DNA from: an uncultured Pelagibacteraceae bacterium
GTDB lineage: Bacteria; Pseudomonadota; Alphaproteobacteria; Pelagibacterales; Pelagibacteraceae
Assembly: GCA_902632445.1 (NCBI GenBank)
Contig: CACPCL010000009.1
Coordinates: 1-39,019, forward strand
DNA length: 39,019 nucleotides
Reading direction: 5' to 3'
The position numbers and the translations under genes are program-made. The first letter of the stretch is position 1; each line of letters opens with the position of its first letter. The notes below the pieces were generated by a model. That model had not been told where the DNA came from. It saw only the letters and a program-made list of their open reading frames with translations, and did no database searches. Below are positions 9,706-18,500 of the stretch, in pieces.

Positions 9706-10062
9706 TTATCCAAGGGAGGATTGAACCTTTTTTACCACTGATTTAAAGACTTCTGGATTGTTGTAAGCCAATTCTGCTAAAACTTTTCTATCTAATTTTA
9801 TTTTAGATTTAGCTAAACCGTTAATAAATTTTGCGTATGTTAATCCCTCTGCCCTCACTCCAGCGTTTATTCTTTGGATCCACAATGATCTAAATTCTCT
9901 TTTTTTAGCTTTTCTATCTCTGTAAGCATATTGCATTGCTTTTTCCATAGCCTGACGAGCTATTCTGATAGTATTTTTTCTTCTTCCACGTTGCCCTTTT
10001 ACAGTTTTTAAAACTTTATTATGTTTTGCTCTGCTTATTACTCCACGTTTAGTTCTAGCCAT
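9706..10062 (-). CDS. rplT: 50S ribosomal protein L20
   Basis: This 118-aa protein is the standard length for L20, which binds 23S rRNA early in large-subunit assembly and in many bacteria represses its own operon. The start '[19 protein letters not shown]', the basic helix '[19 protein letters not shown]' and the conserved '[19 protein letters not shown]' are diagnostic. It starts one base after the rpmI stop, so the two are co-translated. Confidence 0.99.
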   Translation of the reverse strand: MARTKRGVISRAKHNKVLKTVKGQRGRRKNTIRIARQAMEKAMQYAYRDRKAKKREFRSLWIQRINAGVRAEGLTYAKFINGLAKSKIKLDRKVLAELAYNNPEVFKSVVKKVQSSLG

Positions 10063-10063
10063 A

Positions 10064-10270
10064 CTACCCTCTTAAGTTATATGGCATGTACGATTTAACT
10101 ATTTTCGTGTCTTGTTTCGACATTATCGTAGTGCCTCTTTGTTTTCGTATTTGTGAATTTGATCTTTTAATCATTCCATGTCTTTTTCCGGCTTGAGGCA
10201 TTTTAATCTTACCTGAAGCAGTAAATCTAAATCTTTTTTTAGCTGAGCTTTTTGTTTTAAGTTTAGGCAT
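10064..10270 (-). CDS. rpmI: 50S ribosomal protein L35
   Basis: This 68-aa basic protein is a large-subunit component. The N-terminal '[15 protein letters not shown]' and '[10 protein letters not shown]' are characteristic of bL35, and the length is typical. It follows infC after a 59-base leader and is followed one base later by rplT. In other bacteria that leader is where L20 autoregulation acts; I see no clear structure here that proves it. Confidence 0.98.
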   Translation of the reverse strand: MPKLKTKSSAKKRFRFTASGKIKMPQAGKRHGMIKRSNSQIRKQRGTTIMSKQDTKIVKSYMPYNLRG

Positions 10271-10329
10271 AAATATTTTTGGTCTTATATAGGCATTAAT
10301 AAATCTTTACAAGATAATAATATTAGCGT

Positions 10330-10875
10330 TTAGATGGGTTGAATTATCATTACCATCTGCCGACCTTCAAATTTTGGCTGACTCTCGACTTTAGCAATAT
10401 CTTTTGTTTCTTCTATAATTTTATTCATTAGCTCTCTTCCTAGCTCAGTATGTTGCATTTCCCTTCCTTTGAATTTCACTGTGAATTTTACTTTATCTCC
10501 CTTTGTAATAAATTTTTTCGCGTTTTTAATTTTAAAGTTATAATCATGAGCTTCTGTTCCTGGTCTAAGTTTAATCTCTTTTAAAGAAACAATTTTCTGT
10601 TTTTTTTTTGCCTGATTAGCTTTTTTTTGTAAGTCATACTTGTATTTACCCATATCCATTATCTTACAAACTGGTGGATTTGCGTTAGGTGAAATTTCAA
10701 TAAGATCCAAATTTTCTTGCTTAGCTAGTTCTATAGCTTTGTTTAAGGGCAAAACACCAAGATTTGAACCATCGCTTCCGATTACCTGAACATCTAAGGC
10801 TCTTATTCTCTCATTAGCTTTAGGCCCTTGAGGTTTACTTCTTCTCTGAAAATAATTAGGTTTGAAGTTGGACAC
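10330..10875 (-). CDS. infC: Translation initiation factor IF-3
   Basis: This 181-aa factor binds the 30S subunit, prevents premature joining with 50S, and proofreads the start codon and initiator tRNA. The N-terminal domain includes 'NERIRALDVQVIGSDGSNLG' and 'LDLIEISPNANPPVCKIMD'; the C-terminal domain includes 'IKLRPGTEAHDYNFKIKNA' and 'GDKVKFTVKFKGREM'. The start is GTG, placed immediately after the thrS TAA with no gap. Many infC genes begin with a rare codon because IF-3 discriminates against its own start; GTG is a milder form of that. An ATG start is not available near the N-terminus. Confidence 0.97.
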   Translation of the reverse strand: MSNFKPNYFQRRSKPQGPKANERIRALDVQVIGSDGSNLGVLPLNKAIELAKQENLDLIEISPNANPPVCKIMDMGKYKYDLQKKANQAKKKQKIVSLKEIKLRPGTEAHDYNFKIKNAKKFITKGDKVKFTVKFKGREMQHTELGRELMNKIIEETKDIAKVESQPKFEGRQMVMIIQPI

Positions 10876-12795
10876 TTAGTTTAAAGGCAACTTATTTGCT
10901 TGAAGCATATTTTTAATAAATTTTTCTCTTTTTATAGTTTCTTGTTTTTCAGATCCAAGTTTTCTAATTGTTACCGTGTCATCCGTAATTTCTTTTTTTC
11001 CACAAACAACAATGAAAGGTATTTTTGCAAGAGAGTGTTCTCTTACTTTATAATTTATTTTCTCATTTCTTAAATCCACTTCACATTTTATACCCTCTTT
11101 AAATAAATCTTCAAATACCTTTTTTGCATATTCATTGTTTTCTTCTGCTATTGGACATACTACTGCTTGTGCAGGAGACAACCAAAAAGGTAGCTTACCA
11201 GCGTAATTTTCAATTAAAATTCCTATAAATCTTTCTAGAGAACCAAATAAAGCTCTATGAAGCATTACAGGAGTTTTTTTTGACCCATCTTTGTCAACAA
11301 ATGTTGCTCCAAGTCTACCTGGTAGATTTAAATCAACTTGTAAAGTACCGCATTGCCAATCTCTTCCTATCGCATCTCGTAATACAAATTCAATTTTGGG
11401 TCCATAAAAAGCACCCTCACCTTTGTTAATGGTGTATTTTAATTTTGATTTTTTTATAGCTGTTAATAGCGCAGCCTCAGATTTATCCCAAACTAGATCG
11501 TCACCAACTCTTATATCAGGGCGATCTGAATACTTTAAAATCACATTTTCAAAACCTAAATCTTTATAAATTTCTAAAATTAAGTTCGTTACAGCCAAAG
11601 ACTCTTGGGTTATTTGGTCCTCTGTACAAAAAATATGTGCATCATCTTGTGTAAAAGCTCTTACTCTTAGTAATCCATGAAGTGCTCCTGAAGGTTCATA
11701 TCTATGAACTTTACCAAATTCAGAAAGTTTTAGAGGTAAATCTCTGTAACTTTTCAATCCTTGATTAAAAACTTGGACACACCCTGGGCAATTCATTGGT
11801 TTAACTGCAAAAGTTTTCTCATCTGGTGTTTCTGATGTAAACATGTGTTCACCAAATTTTTCCCAGTGCCCTGATTTTTCCCACAAAGTTTTATCTAAAA
11901 GTTCAGGAGTGTTAATTTCTTTATATCCAGCTAAACGCTGCTTCATTCTCATATATTCAACCAATCGCTGAAATAATAACCAACCCTTTTCATGCCAAAA
12001 AACTGATCCAGGACTTTCCTCTCTAAAGTGAAAAAGATCCATTTCTTTTCCTAATTTTCTGTGATCTCTTTTCTCGGCTTCCTCTAATCTGTGAAGATAT
12101 TCTTCCAATTCTTTTTTTGAACTCCAACAAGTGCCATATATTCTCTGTAACATCTCATTATTAGAATCTCCTCTCCAATAAGCACCTGATACTTTAGTTA
12201 ATTTAAAAGCTTTTCCAATTTTGCTTGATGATGCTAAGTGGGGGCCTCTACATAGGTCATGCCAAGTATCTCCGTGGTGATAAATTGAAAGCTCCTCATT
12301 TTTTGGGATGCTTTCTATGATTTCTGCCTTATATTTTTCACCTATATTTTTAAAATGAGTTATGGCATCTTCTCTTTTCCAGACTTCCCTTTTAGTTTTT
12401 ACGTCCCTGTCAATAATTTCGGACATCTTTTTTTCTATTTTAATAAGATCTTCACTTGTGAAAGGATCTTTTCTTGCAAAATCATAATAAAAGCCATTTT
12501 CAATTACTGGTCCAATAGTAACTTGTGTCCCTGGAAATAATTCTTGGACTGCCATTGCCATTATATGTGCTGCATCGTGCCTTATAACTTCTAAACCCTC
12601 TTTATCCTTAGGTGTGATAATTCTTACTTTAGAATCTTTAGTGATAATGTAGCTTAAATCTTTTAATTCACCATTCACCTCCATTATTAATGCTGACTTC
12701 TCTAACGATTTACTAATTTTTTTACTTAGTTCAAAACCATCTATAGATTTTGTAAAAGGAATTTTATTACCATCTATTAATTGTATCTGTGGCAT
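10876..12795 (-). CDS. thrS: Threonine-tRNA ligase
   Basis: This 639-aa class II synthetase charges tRNA-Thr and edits mischarged serine. Domains in order: TGS (about residues 1-60), editing domain with 'HDAAHIMAMAVQELFPG' (about 73-90), catalytic core (about 240-535) with the zinc-site segment 'KPMNCPGCVQVFNQG' near residue 333 and motif 2 'GKVHRYEPSGALHGLLRVR', and a C-terminal anticodon-binding domain (about 540-639). Length is typical. It starts two bases after a glycosyltransferase stop and ends flush against infC. The order thrS-infC-rpmI-rplT-pheS-pheT is the same as in enterobacteria. Confidence 0.98.
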   Translation of the reverse strand: MPQIQLIDGNKIPFTKSIDGFELSKKISKSLEKSALIMEVNGELKDLSYIITKDSKVRIITPKDKEGLEVIRHDAAHIMAMAVQELFPGTQVTIGPVIENGFYYDFARKDPFTSEDLIKIEKKMSEIIDRDVKTKREVWKREDAITHFKNIGEKYKAEIIESIPKNEELSIYHHGDTWHDLCRGPHLASSSKIGKAFKLTKVSGAYWRGDSNNEMLQRIYGTCWSSKKELEEYLHRLEEAEKRDHRKLGKEMDLFHFREESPGSVFWHEKGWLLFQRLVEYMRMKQRLAGYKEINTPELLDKTLWEKSGHWEKFGEHMFTSETPDEKTFAVKPMNCPGCVQVFNQGLKSYRDLPLKLSEFGKVHRYEPSGALHGLLRVRAFTQDDAHIFCTEDQITQESLAVTNLILEIYKDLGFENVILKYSDRPDIRVGDDLVWDKSEAALLTAIKKSKLKYTINKGEGAFYGPKIEFVLRDAIGRDWQCGTLQVDLNLPGRLGATFVDKDGSKKTPVMLHRALFGSLERFIGILIENYAGKLPFWLSPAQAVVCPIAEENNEYAKKVFEDLFKEGIKCEVDLRNEKINYKVREHSLAKIPFIVVCGKKEITDDTVTIRKLGSEKQETIKREKFIKNMLQANKLPLN

Positions 12796-12797
12796 TA

Positions 12798-13952
12798 TTA
12801 TTTAAGCAATTTTTTATATTCTCTTAAATTTGAGTCACACATTACTTCAACATCAAACTTTTTTGTTATGTTTTTTCTACCCTCGTTTCCTATAAATTTC
12901 AACTCTTCTTGACTTAATTCAATAACAGTATTTAAATTTTTAGCAAGCTCTCTAGGATCATCATGTTTATATAAAAAGCCTGTTTTTTTATTTAAAACAG
13001 TTTCTTTAGATCCTCCAATATTACTTGCAATTATTGGTTTGCTCATTGATTGAGCTTCTACAGCAACCCTTCCAAAAGCTTCAGGTTCAATTGATGCAGA
13101 TACTACTACATCAGTAAGAGAATACGCTAAAGGCATTTCTCTACAATTATTAATAAATTTAATTTTTTTTGTTAAACTATATCTTTCAACTAAGCTATAC
13201 AGTTTTTTTGTATAGACTTTTCTTCCTTGATCAGAGCCTAATAGAATAGCCTGAAAATCACTTTTATTATAGTCTTCAATTAAAATATTAAGTGACTCTA
13301 TGAATTTTTCTTGCCCTTTCCAATAAGTAAGCCTACCTGGCATTAATATTGTAAATTTATTCGTATCTAAATTCCATTCTCTCTTTAGTTTTTCTTGTTT
13401 TAAAATTGAAATATTTTTTTGACTGAAGTAGTCAACGTTAATACCTCGGAAAATAACCCTTAATTTTTTCTTTTTATTTAAATACTCAGAATAATTTTCA
13501 TTTATATGGTCAAAAATAAAGTTTGATCCTGCAATAGTAAGTTTGGATCTTAGCATTATACTATTATAAAATTTCTTAATTTTACTTTTAAAATTATATG
13601 TTCCGTGAAAAGTTGTAACAAAAACTCTGTTGGTAAGAAGACATGCAAAATAACATGACCAAGCTGGTGCTCTACTTCGAGCGTGTACAATACTGATTTT
13701 TTTTATAATTATAAAAAATGATAATATTATTGAATTAAGAAAAATAAGAATAGGATTTTTTGATTGAACTGGAATTTTTAAAATTCCGACTTTATTTTTT
13801 TTAACAAATTTTAGCAAATCACCCCCAGATGTTGCGATGAAAGAGCCGCAATCTTTTTCGGCTAAATAATGAGCAATGTCATAACAGCCAGTTTCGGCCC
13901 CTCCGTAACCAAGTTTAGGAATAACTTGTAAAACGTTTATTTTAGTAGTCAT
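12798..13952 (-). CDS. Glycosyltransferase, GT4 (group 1) family, head of the translation operon
   Basis: This 384-aa GT-B enzyme begins with 'VLQVIPKLGYGGAETGCYD', the GxGGAE pattern that opens many lipopolysaccharide glycosyltransferases. The C-terminal donor-binding half has 'MPGRLTYWKGQEKFIESL' near residue 210 and 'SIEPEAFGRVAVEAQSMSKP' with the E-x7-E motif, followed by 'NIGGSKETV'. A hydrophobic stretch near residues 65-85 may anchor it at the inner membrane. It is the first gene of the minus-strand run and sits two bases before thrS, so a cell-envelope gene leads the synthetase/ribosomal operon. Its sugar and acceptor are not determinable here. Confidence 0.9.
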   Translation of the reverse strand: MTTKINVLQVIPKLGYGGAETGCYDIAHYLAEKDCGSFIATSGGDLLKFVKKNKVGILKIPVQSKNPILIFLNSIILSFFIIIKKISIVHARSRAPAWSCYFACLLTNRVFVTTFHGTYNFKSKIKKFYNSIMLRSKLTIAGSNFIFDHINENYSEYLNKKKKLRVIFRGINVDYFSQKNISILKQEKLKREWNLDTNKFTILMPGRLTYWKGQEKFIESLNILIEDYNKSDFQAILLGSDQGRKVYTKKLYSLVERYSLTKKIKFINNCREMPLAYSLTDVVVSASIEPEAFGRVAVEAQSMSKPIIASNIGGSKETVLNKKTGFLYKHDDPRELAKNLNTVIELSQEELKFIGNEGRKNITKKFDVEVMCDSNLREYKKLLK

Positions 13953-13963
13953 GTTATTTGTTA

Positions 13964-13969
13964 TATAAT
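13964..13969 (+). promoter_or_regulatory. Candidate -10 box (TATAAT) for the alpha/beta hydrolase
   Basis: The 36-base gap between two divergent genes contains a perfect TATAAT, 19 bases before the hydrolase ATG. The matching -35 region would fall inside the start of the glycosyltransferase and is weak (TTTAGT). The same AT-rich core could serve the opposite strand as TATTAT, so one short region may drive both genes. Confidence 0.4.
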
Positions 13970-13988
13970 AGCACTAAAATATTCTTAT

Positions 13989-14744
13989 ATGAAAAAATTC
14001 AAATACTTAAAAATTTCAAAGACAAAAAAACTGAGATTTATAGACAATTATTATAAAAAAAATCTCTATATTGTTTTTCTTCCTGGTTTTATGTCTGATA
14101 TTGATGGAGAAAAACCTCAAGCCTTTAAAAAGTATGCTGTAAAAAGTAAATTAGGTTTTTTAGCTATTGAGTACTCAGGACACGGTAAATCATCGGGCAA
14201 ATTTACAAAAGGAAATATAACCGAATGGTCCAATGATGCTAAGAATTCAATTAAAAAAATAGTAAAAAAGAATAAATTTATACTTGTTGGTTCTAGTATG
14301 GGAGCATGGATCTCTTTAAATCAATTTAAATATTTTGAAAATCAAATTGTAGGTTTTGTTGGTATAGGCTCGGCTCCCGAATTTCTTGAAAGATTAATGT
14401 GGAAAAAATTCCCAAAAAAAAATAAAAATGAAATTATTACTAAAGGATTGAGTGTTATTAAAAATGGGCAATATGAATATCCTATTACGTTACAGCTAAT
14501 TAAAGATGGAAGGAAAAATAAAATCCTATCTAAAAAAATAAGATCTAGAATTAAAGTTACAATGGTTCATGGCAGTAAAGATGAGGTTGTGCCGGTATCC
14601 TTTTCAAGAAAAGTTCTTTCAGTATTTCCTAATGCGCAAAAGAAGTTAGTATTAATTAAAAACGGGGACCATAGTTTATCAAATCAAGTTCCCTTAAAAA
14701 AAATAATTAAAGAATTAAAAAGTGTTGTTAAAGATATAATTTAG
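13989..14744 (+). CDS. Alpha/beta hydrolase (serine hydrolase)
   Basis: This 251-aa protein is a single-domain alpha/beta hydrolase, probably a cytoplasmic esterase or thioesterase. The catalytic triad is visible: nucleophile S103 in GSSMG, D198 in 'HGSKDEVVP', and H228 in 'NGDHSLS'. The oxyanion-hole region is 'FLPGFMSDIDG' near residue 30, and 'EYSGHGKSSG' near residue 61 matches the family's early strand-turn motif. There is no signal peptide. It resembles the ABHD10-type hydrolases common in alphaproteobacteria, but its substrate is unknown. Its 3' end overlaps the convergent SDR gene by 30 bases. Confidence 0.85.
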   Translation: MKKFKYLKISKTKKLRFIDNYYKKNLYIVFLPGFMSDIDGEKPQAFKKYAVKSKLGFLAIEYSGHGKSSGKFTKGNITEWSNDAKNSIKKIVKKNKFILVGSSMGAWISLNQFKYFENQIVGFVGIGSAPEFLERLMWKKFPKKNKNEIITKGLSVIKNGQYEYPITLQLIKDGRKNKILSKKIRSRIKVTMVHGSKDEVVPVSFSRKVLSVFPNAQKKLVLIKNGDHSLSNQVPLKKIIKELKSVVKDII

Positions 14745-15593
14745 TCCTTCAACATAAGTCGGATACTTTAATTTGTGATCAAAAAACTCTTTCATTTTTT
14801 TATTATCTACTTTTTTCGAGTCTTTATAAAAATTTCTTAACATTTCGCTTTCAACCTCCTCAAGTTTTACAGAATTAGGTTTCTCTATTTTTAGTAACTT
14901 TGCACCGTAGGCTGCTACTTCAATTTGCGAAGCGGGTTTATCATCACAAATATTATAAATTTCATTATTTTTAAAATTATCAAGGGACTTAAATAAAATG
15001 TTAGCTATATCCTCAACATGAATTCTTGAAAAAAAGTGATTTTTTTTATCTACAATTTGTACTTTACCAGTTTTTAATCTTTTCAAAATATTAAACTCAT
15101 TTGAATATATGCCGGCTAATCTAAAAATTTGAAGCGGGTAATTTTTTTTTTTCGATAAACTTTTCCAGTTTTTTTCTGCTTCTAATCTATTTATCCCATT
15201 ATCTGACGTAGGTTGAGTAGCACTATCTTCGTTAACCCAATCACCTTTATGATCACCGTATACACTAGTTGCTGATAAATATGTAATCCATTTACAATTT
15301 ATTATTTTTTTTAAATTTGTATCAAGGTAATTTGCTGCAATATCTTTACTGCCAATAGGCGGTATAGAAACTAAAATGTACTCTGCTTCCTCAATTTTTT
15401 TTTTAATAGAGTTATCAAACTTGTCTTCAGTAAATTGGTATGAATTTATTTTAATATTATTAAACTCTATCTGATGGGTTTCCTGTCTAGAGGTAACACT
15501 TAAATCAAAGTCTTTTTTTTCGTTAATTAACTTATTAATGAAACTTTCTGCGACTTGGCCAAAGCCAAAGCAAAAGACTTTAGTTTTACTCAT
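14715..15593 (-). CDS. NAD(P)-dependent epimerase/SDR-family protein (YeeZ-like)
   Basis: This 292-aa Rossmann protein starts with the dinucleotide-binding loop 'VFCFGFGQVAES'. It carries 'ILVSIPPIG', the active-site-like 'SATSVYGDHKG' with a YxxxK pattern, and 'FRLAGIYS', which are hallmarks of extended SDRs of the YeeZ type. The substrate is unknown; a nucleotide-sugar substrate is possible but not shown. Its ATG overlaps the gltB stop by one base (TAATG), so it is co-translated with the glutamate synthase genes. That linkage may be only genome packing. Confidence 0.8.
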   Translation of the reverse strand: MSKTKVFCFGFGQVAESFINKLINEKKDFDLSVTSRQETHQIEFNNIKINSYQFTEDKFDNSIKKKIEEAEYILVSIPPIGSKDIAANYLDTNLKKIINCKWITYLSATSVYGDHKGDWVNEDSATQPTSDNGINRLEAEKNWKSLSKKKNYPLQIFRLAGIYSNEFNILKRLKTGKVQIVDKKNHFFSRIHVEDIANILFKSLDNFKNNEIYNICDDKPASQIEVAAYGAKLLKIEKPNSVKLEEVESEMLRNFYKDSKKVDNKKMKEFFDHKLKYPTYVEGLNYIFNNTF

Positions 15594-18500
15594 TAACCTG
15601 CTTTCTTAGTATGAGATTTTAGACTAATAGGATTATCTAATTTATCAAGCATTTCTATCGGGCAAATTTGTTTAAATTTTTTAAGTTCATTATCAAAGTC
15701 ATTTAATATTTTCTGAGCAATTTTTGAATTTGTTTCTTTGATAAAAGTATTTAAACTTTCTTTCAAAAACTTTTTCCAATAATCTGTTTCAACTTCTTGC
15801 CAAACTATTGAGGTCGGATTAACAAAATTTTCAAATGTATTATTATCATCATAAACAAATGCCATTCCACCCGTCATTCCTGCTCCGAAATTGTCACCTA
15901 CTTCTCCTAGTATTATAGCTGTTCCACCAGTCATGTATTCACAACCATGAGCTCCACATCCTTCAACGATTGAAAAACTTCCAGAGTTTCTAACTGCAAA
16001 TCTCTCTCCCGCTTGCCCAGATGCAAGCAGTTTTCCTGAAGTTGCTCCATAAAGAACGGTGTTTCCTATTATTGTATTTTCGTTTGAAACTAATGAACTT
16101 TTTGGAGATGGATATACAACGATAGTCCCTCCAGATAATCCTTTACCAACATAATCATTGCAGTCCCCTTCGACAATAAGTTTAATTCCTTTAGTTAAGA
16201 AAGCGCCAAGAGATTGTCCCGCTGAACCCTCTAGTTTAATATTAACAGTATTTTCATCTAATTTATTGTTACCAAATTTTTTATAAATATGGTGAGACAA
16301 TCTTGTTCCTACTGATCTTGAAGTGTTTTCTATCTCGTAATTAAATTTATTTTTTGAGTCTGTTTTAATCTTATCTTTAATCTCAGACCAAATCCTTTCA
16401 TCGAGAGTATCTGGTACTTCATTTATATGTTTGTCTTTACAATATCTTAGATTTTCACCTGGATCAGCTTGAACCAATAGTGGATTTAAATCTAAATCAT
16501 CTAAATTAGATGCACCTTTGTTTACCTGAGTTAATAAATCTGTTCTTCCTATAATTTCATTAATTGATTTAAAACCAAGAGAAGCGAGAATTTCTCTTAC
16601 CTCTTTTGCTGCAAACTTAAATAAATTTACAACTTTTTCCGGGGTGCCGGTAAATTTTTCTCTTAAAGCTTCGTCTTGACTGCAAACTCCAACTGGACAT
16701 GTGTTTGAGTGGCACTGCCTTACCATTATACATCCCATTGCAACTAAAGATGACGTGCCCATTCCATATTCTTCTGCTCCCATCATAGCGGCCATCACAA
16801 TATCGCGGCCAGTTTTTAATCCCCCATCCGTTCTTAAAGTAACGTTATGTCTTAAATTATTTAAAGTAAGAATTTGGTTTGCCTCTGTTAAGCCCATCTC
16901 CCAGGGAATACCCGCGTACTTAATACTTGTTTGAGGACTAGCACCGGTTCCTCCGGAATGACCTGAAATCAAAATGATATCTGCTTTTGCTTTAGCTACA
17001 CCTGCTGCTATTGTCCCAATACCAGTTGATGCAACTAATTTGACTCCAACTCTCGCACCTGGATTGATTTGTTTTAAATCATAAATTAATTGAGCTAAAT
17101 CTTCTATAGAGTAAATATCGTGATGTGGTGGTGGTGATATTAAAGTTACACCTGGTGTCGAATGTCTTAATCTTGCTATTTCTTTTGTAACCTTAAAACC
17201 TGGTAGCTGCCCTCCCTCACCTGGTTTAGCTCCTTGGGCAATTTTTATCTCTATTTCGTTAGCATTATTTAAATAGTCCACAGTAACGCCAAATCTAGCA
17301 GATGCAATTTGTTTCACTCTAGAATTTGCGCTATCTCCATTAGGTAATATTTTAAATCTTTTTGCATCCTCGCCTCCTTCTCCGCTGCAAGAGGCGCCTT
17401 TAATTCTGTTCATTCCCATTGCTAAAGTTTCATGAGCTTCTGCTGATAGTGCTCCATGAGACATACTTCCGCTACCAAATCTTTTTAAAATTTCTTCAAT
17501 CGGCTCTACTTCCTCAACATCGATAGGTTTTCTTTGTTTTTTAAATTCTAGTAAATCTCTTATATTAATTGGAGGTAAATTATGAATTCCAGCTGAATAC
17601 TTTTTATATAGTTCATATGAGCCGCTACCTACAGCGCTTTGCAATAAATGAATTAATTTTCCTTGGTATTGATGATCTTCTCCACTTTTTCTATATCTGT
17701 ATAATCCACCAATAGGTAAAGTGAATACATTTTTTGCATTAAATTTTTCATGAAGTTCCTTAATTTTTTTCTCGATACCGATTGTGCCTATTCCTGAAAT
17801 TCTTGAAGACATGCCTGGAAAATAATCAGAAACAATTGCTCTACTTAATCCAACCGCTTCAAAGTTACAACCGCCTCTATAAGAACTGATTACAGATATT
17901 CCCATCTTAGACATTATTTTAAGTAGTCCAGCATCAATTGATTTTTTAAATTTTACAACGCAGCTTTCAAAATCAGATCTACCGAATAATTTTTTTTCAA
18001 ATCTTTGATAAATACTATCTATGGCTAGATACGGATTTACAGTTGTTGCTCCTACTCCGATCAATACAGCAAAAGAATGTGTGTCTAGAGCATCTGAACA
18101 TTCTACGTTAAGTGAACAATATCCTCTTAAGCCATGTTTGACTAAATGTGAATGAACAGCTCCGACTGTTAAAATACTTGGAATACTTGCTTTTTCATTA
18201 TTAATATTTTTATCAGATAAAATTAGACAAGTGCTCCCCTCTCTTACTGAAGTTTCTGCTTCTTCTCTTATTTCTTCTATCCTATCTTTTAGAGATAAAG
18301 AGATATCAAATGTGCAATCAATGATTTTCGTTTTTTTTGAAAAGAATTTTTTAAATTTTTTGAATTGTGCATTTGTTAGAATTGGACTATCTAAGACGTA
18401 AATATTTTCCTCAGTTAAATTATCAAAATCTAAAATATTTCCGAGATTTCCAAATCTAGTTTTTAAACTCATTACTTTATTTTCTCTTAAAGAGTCAATT

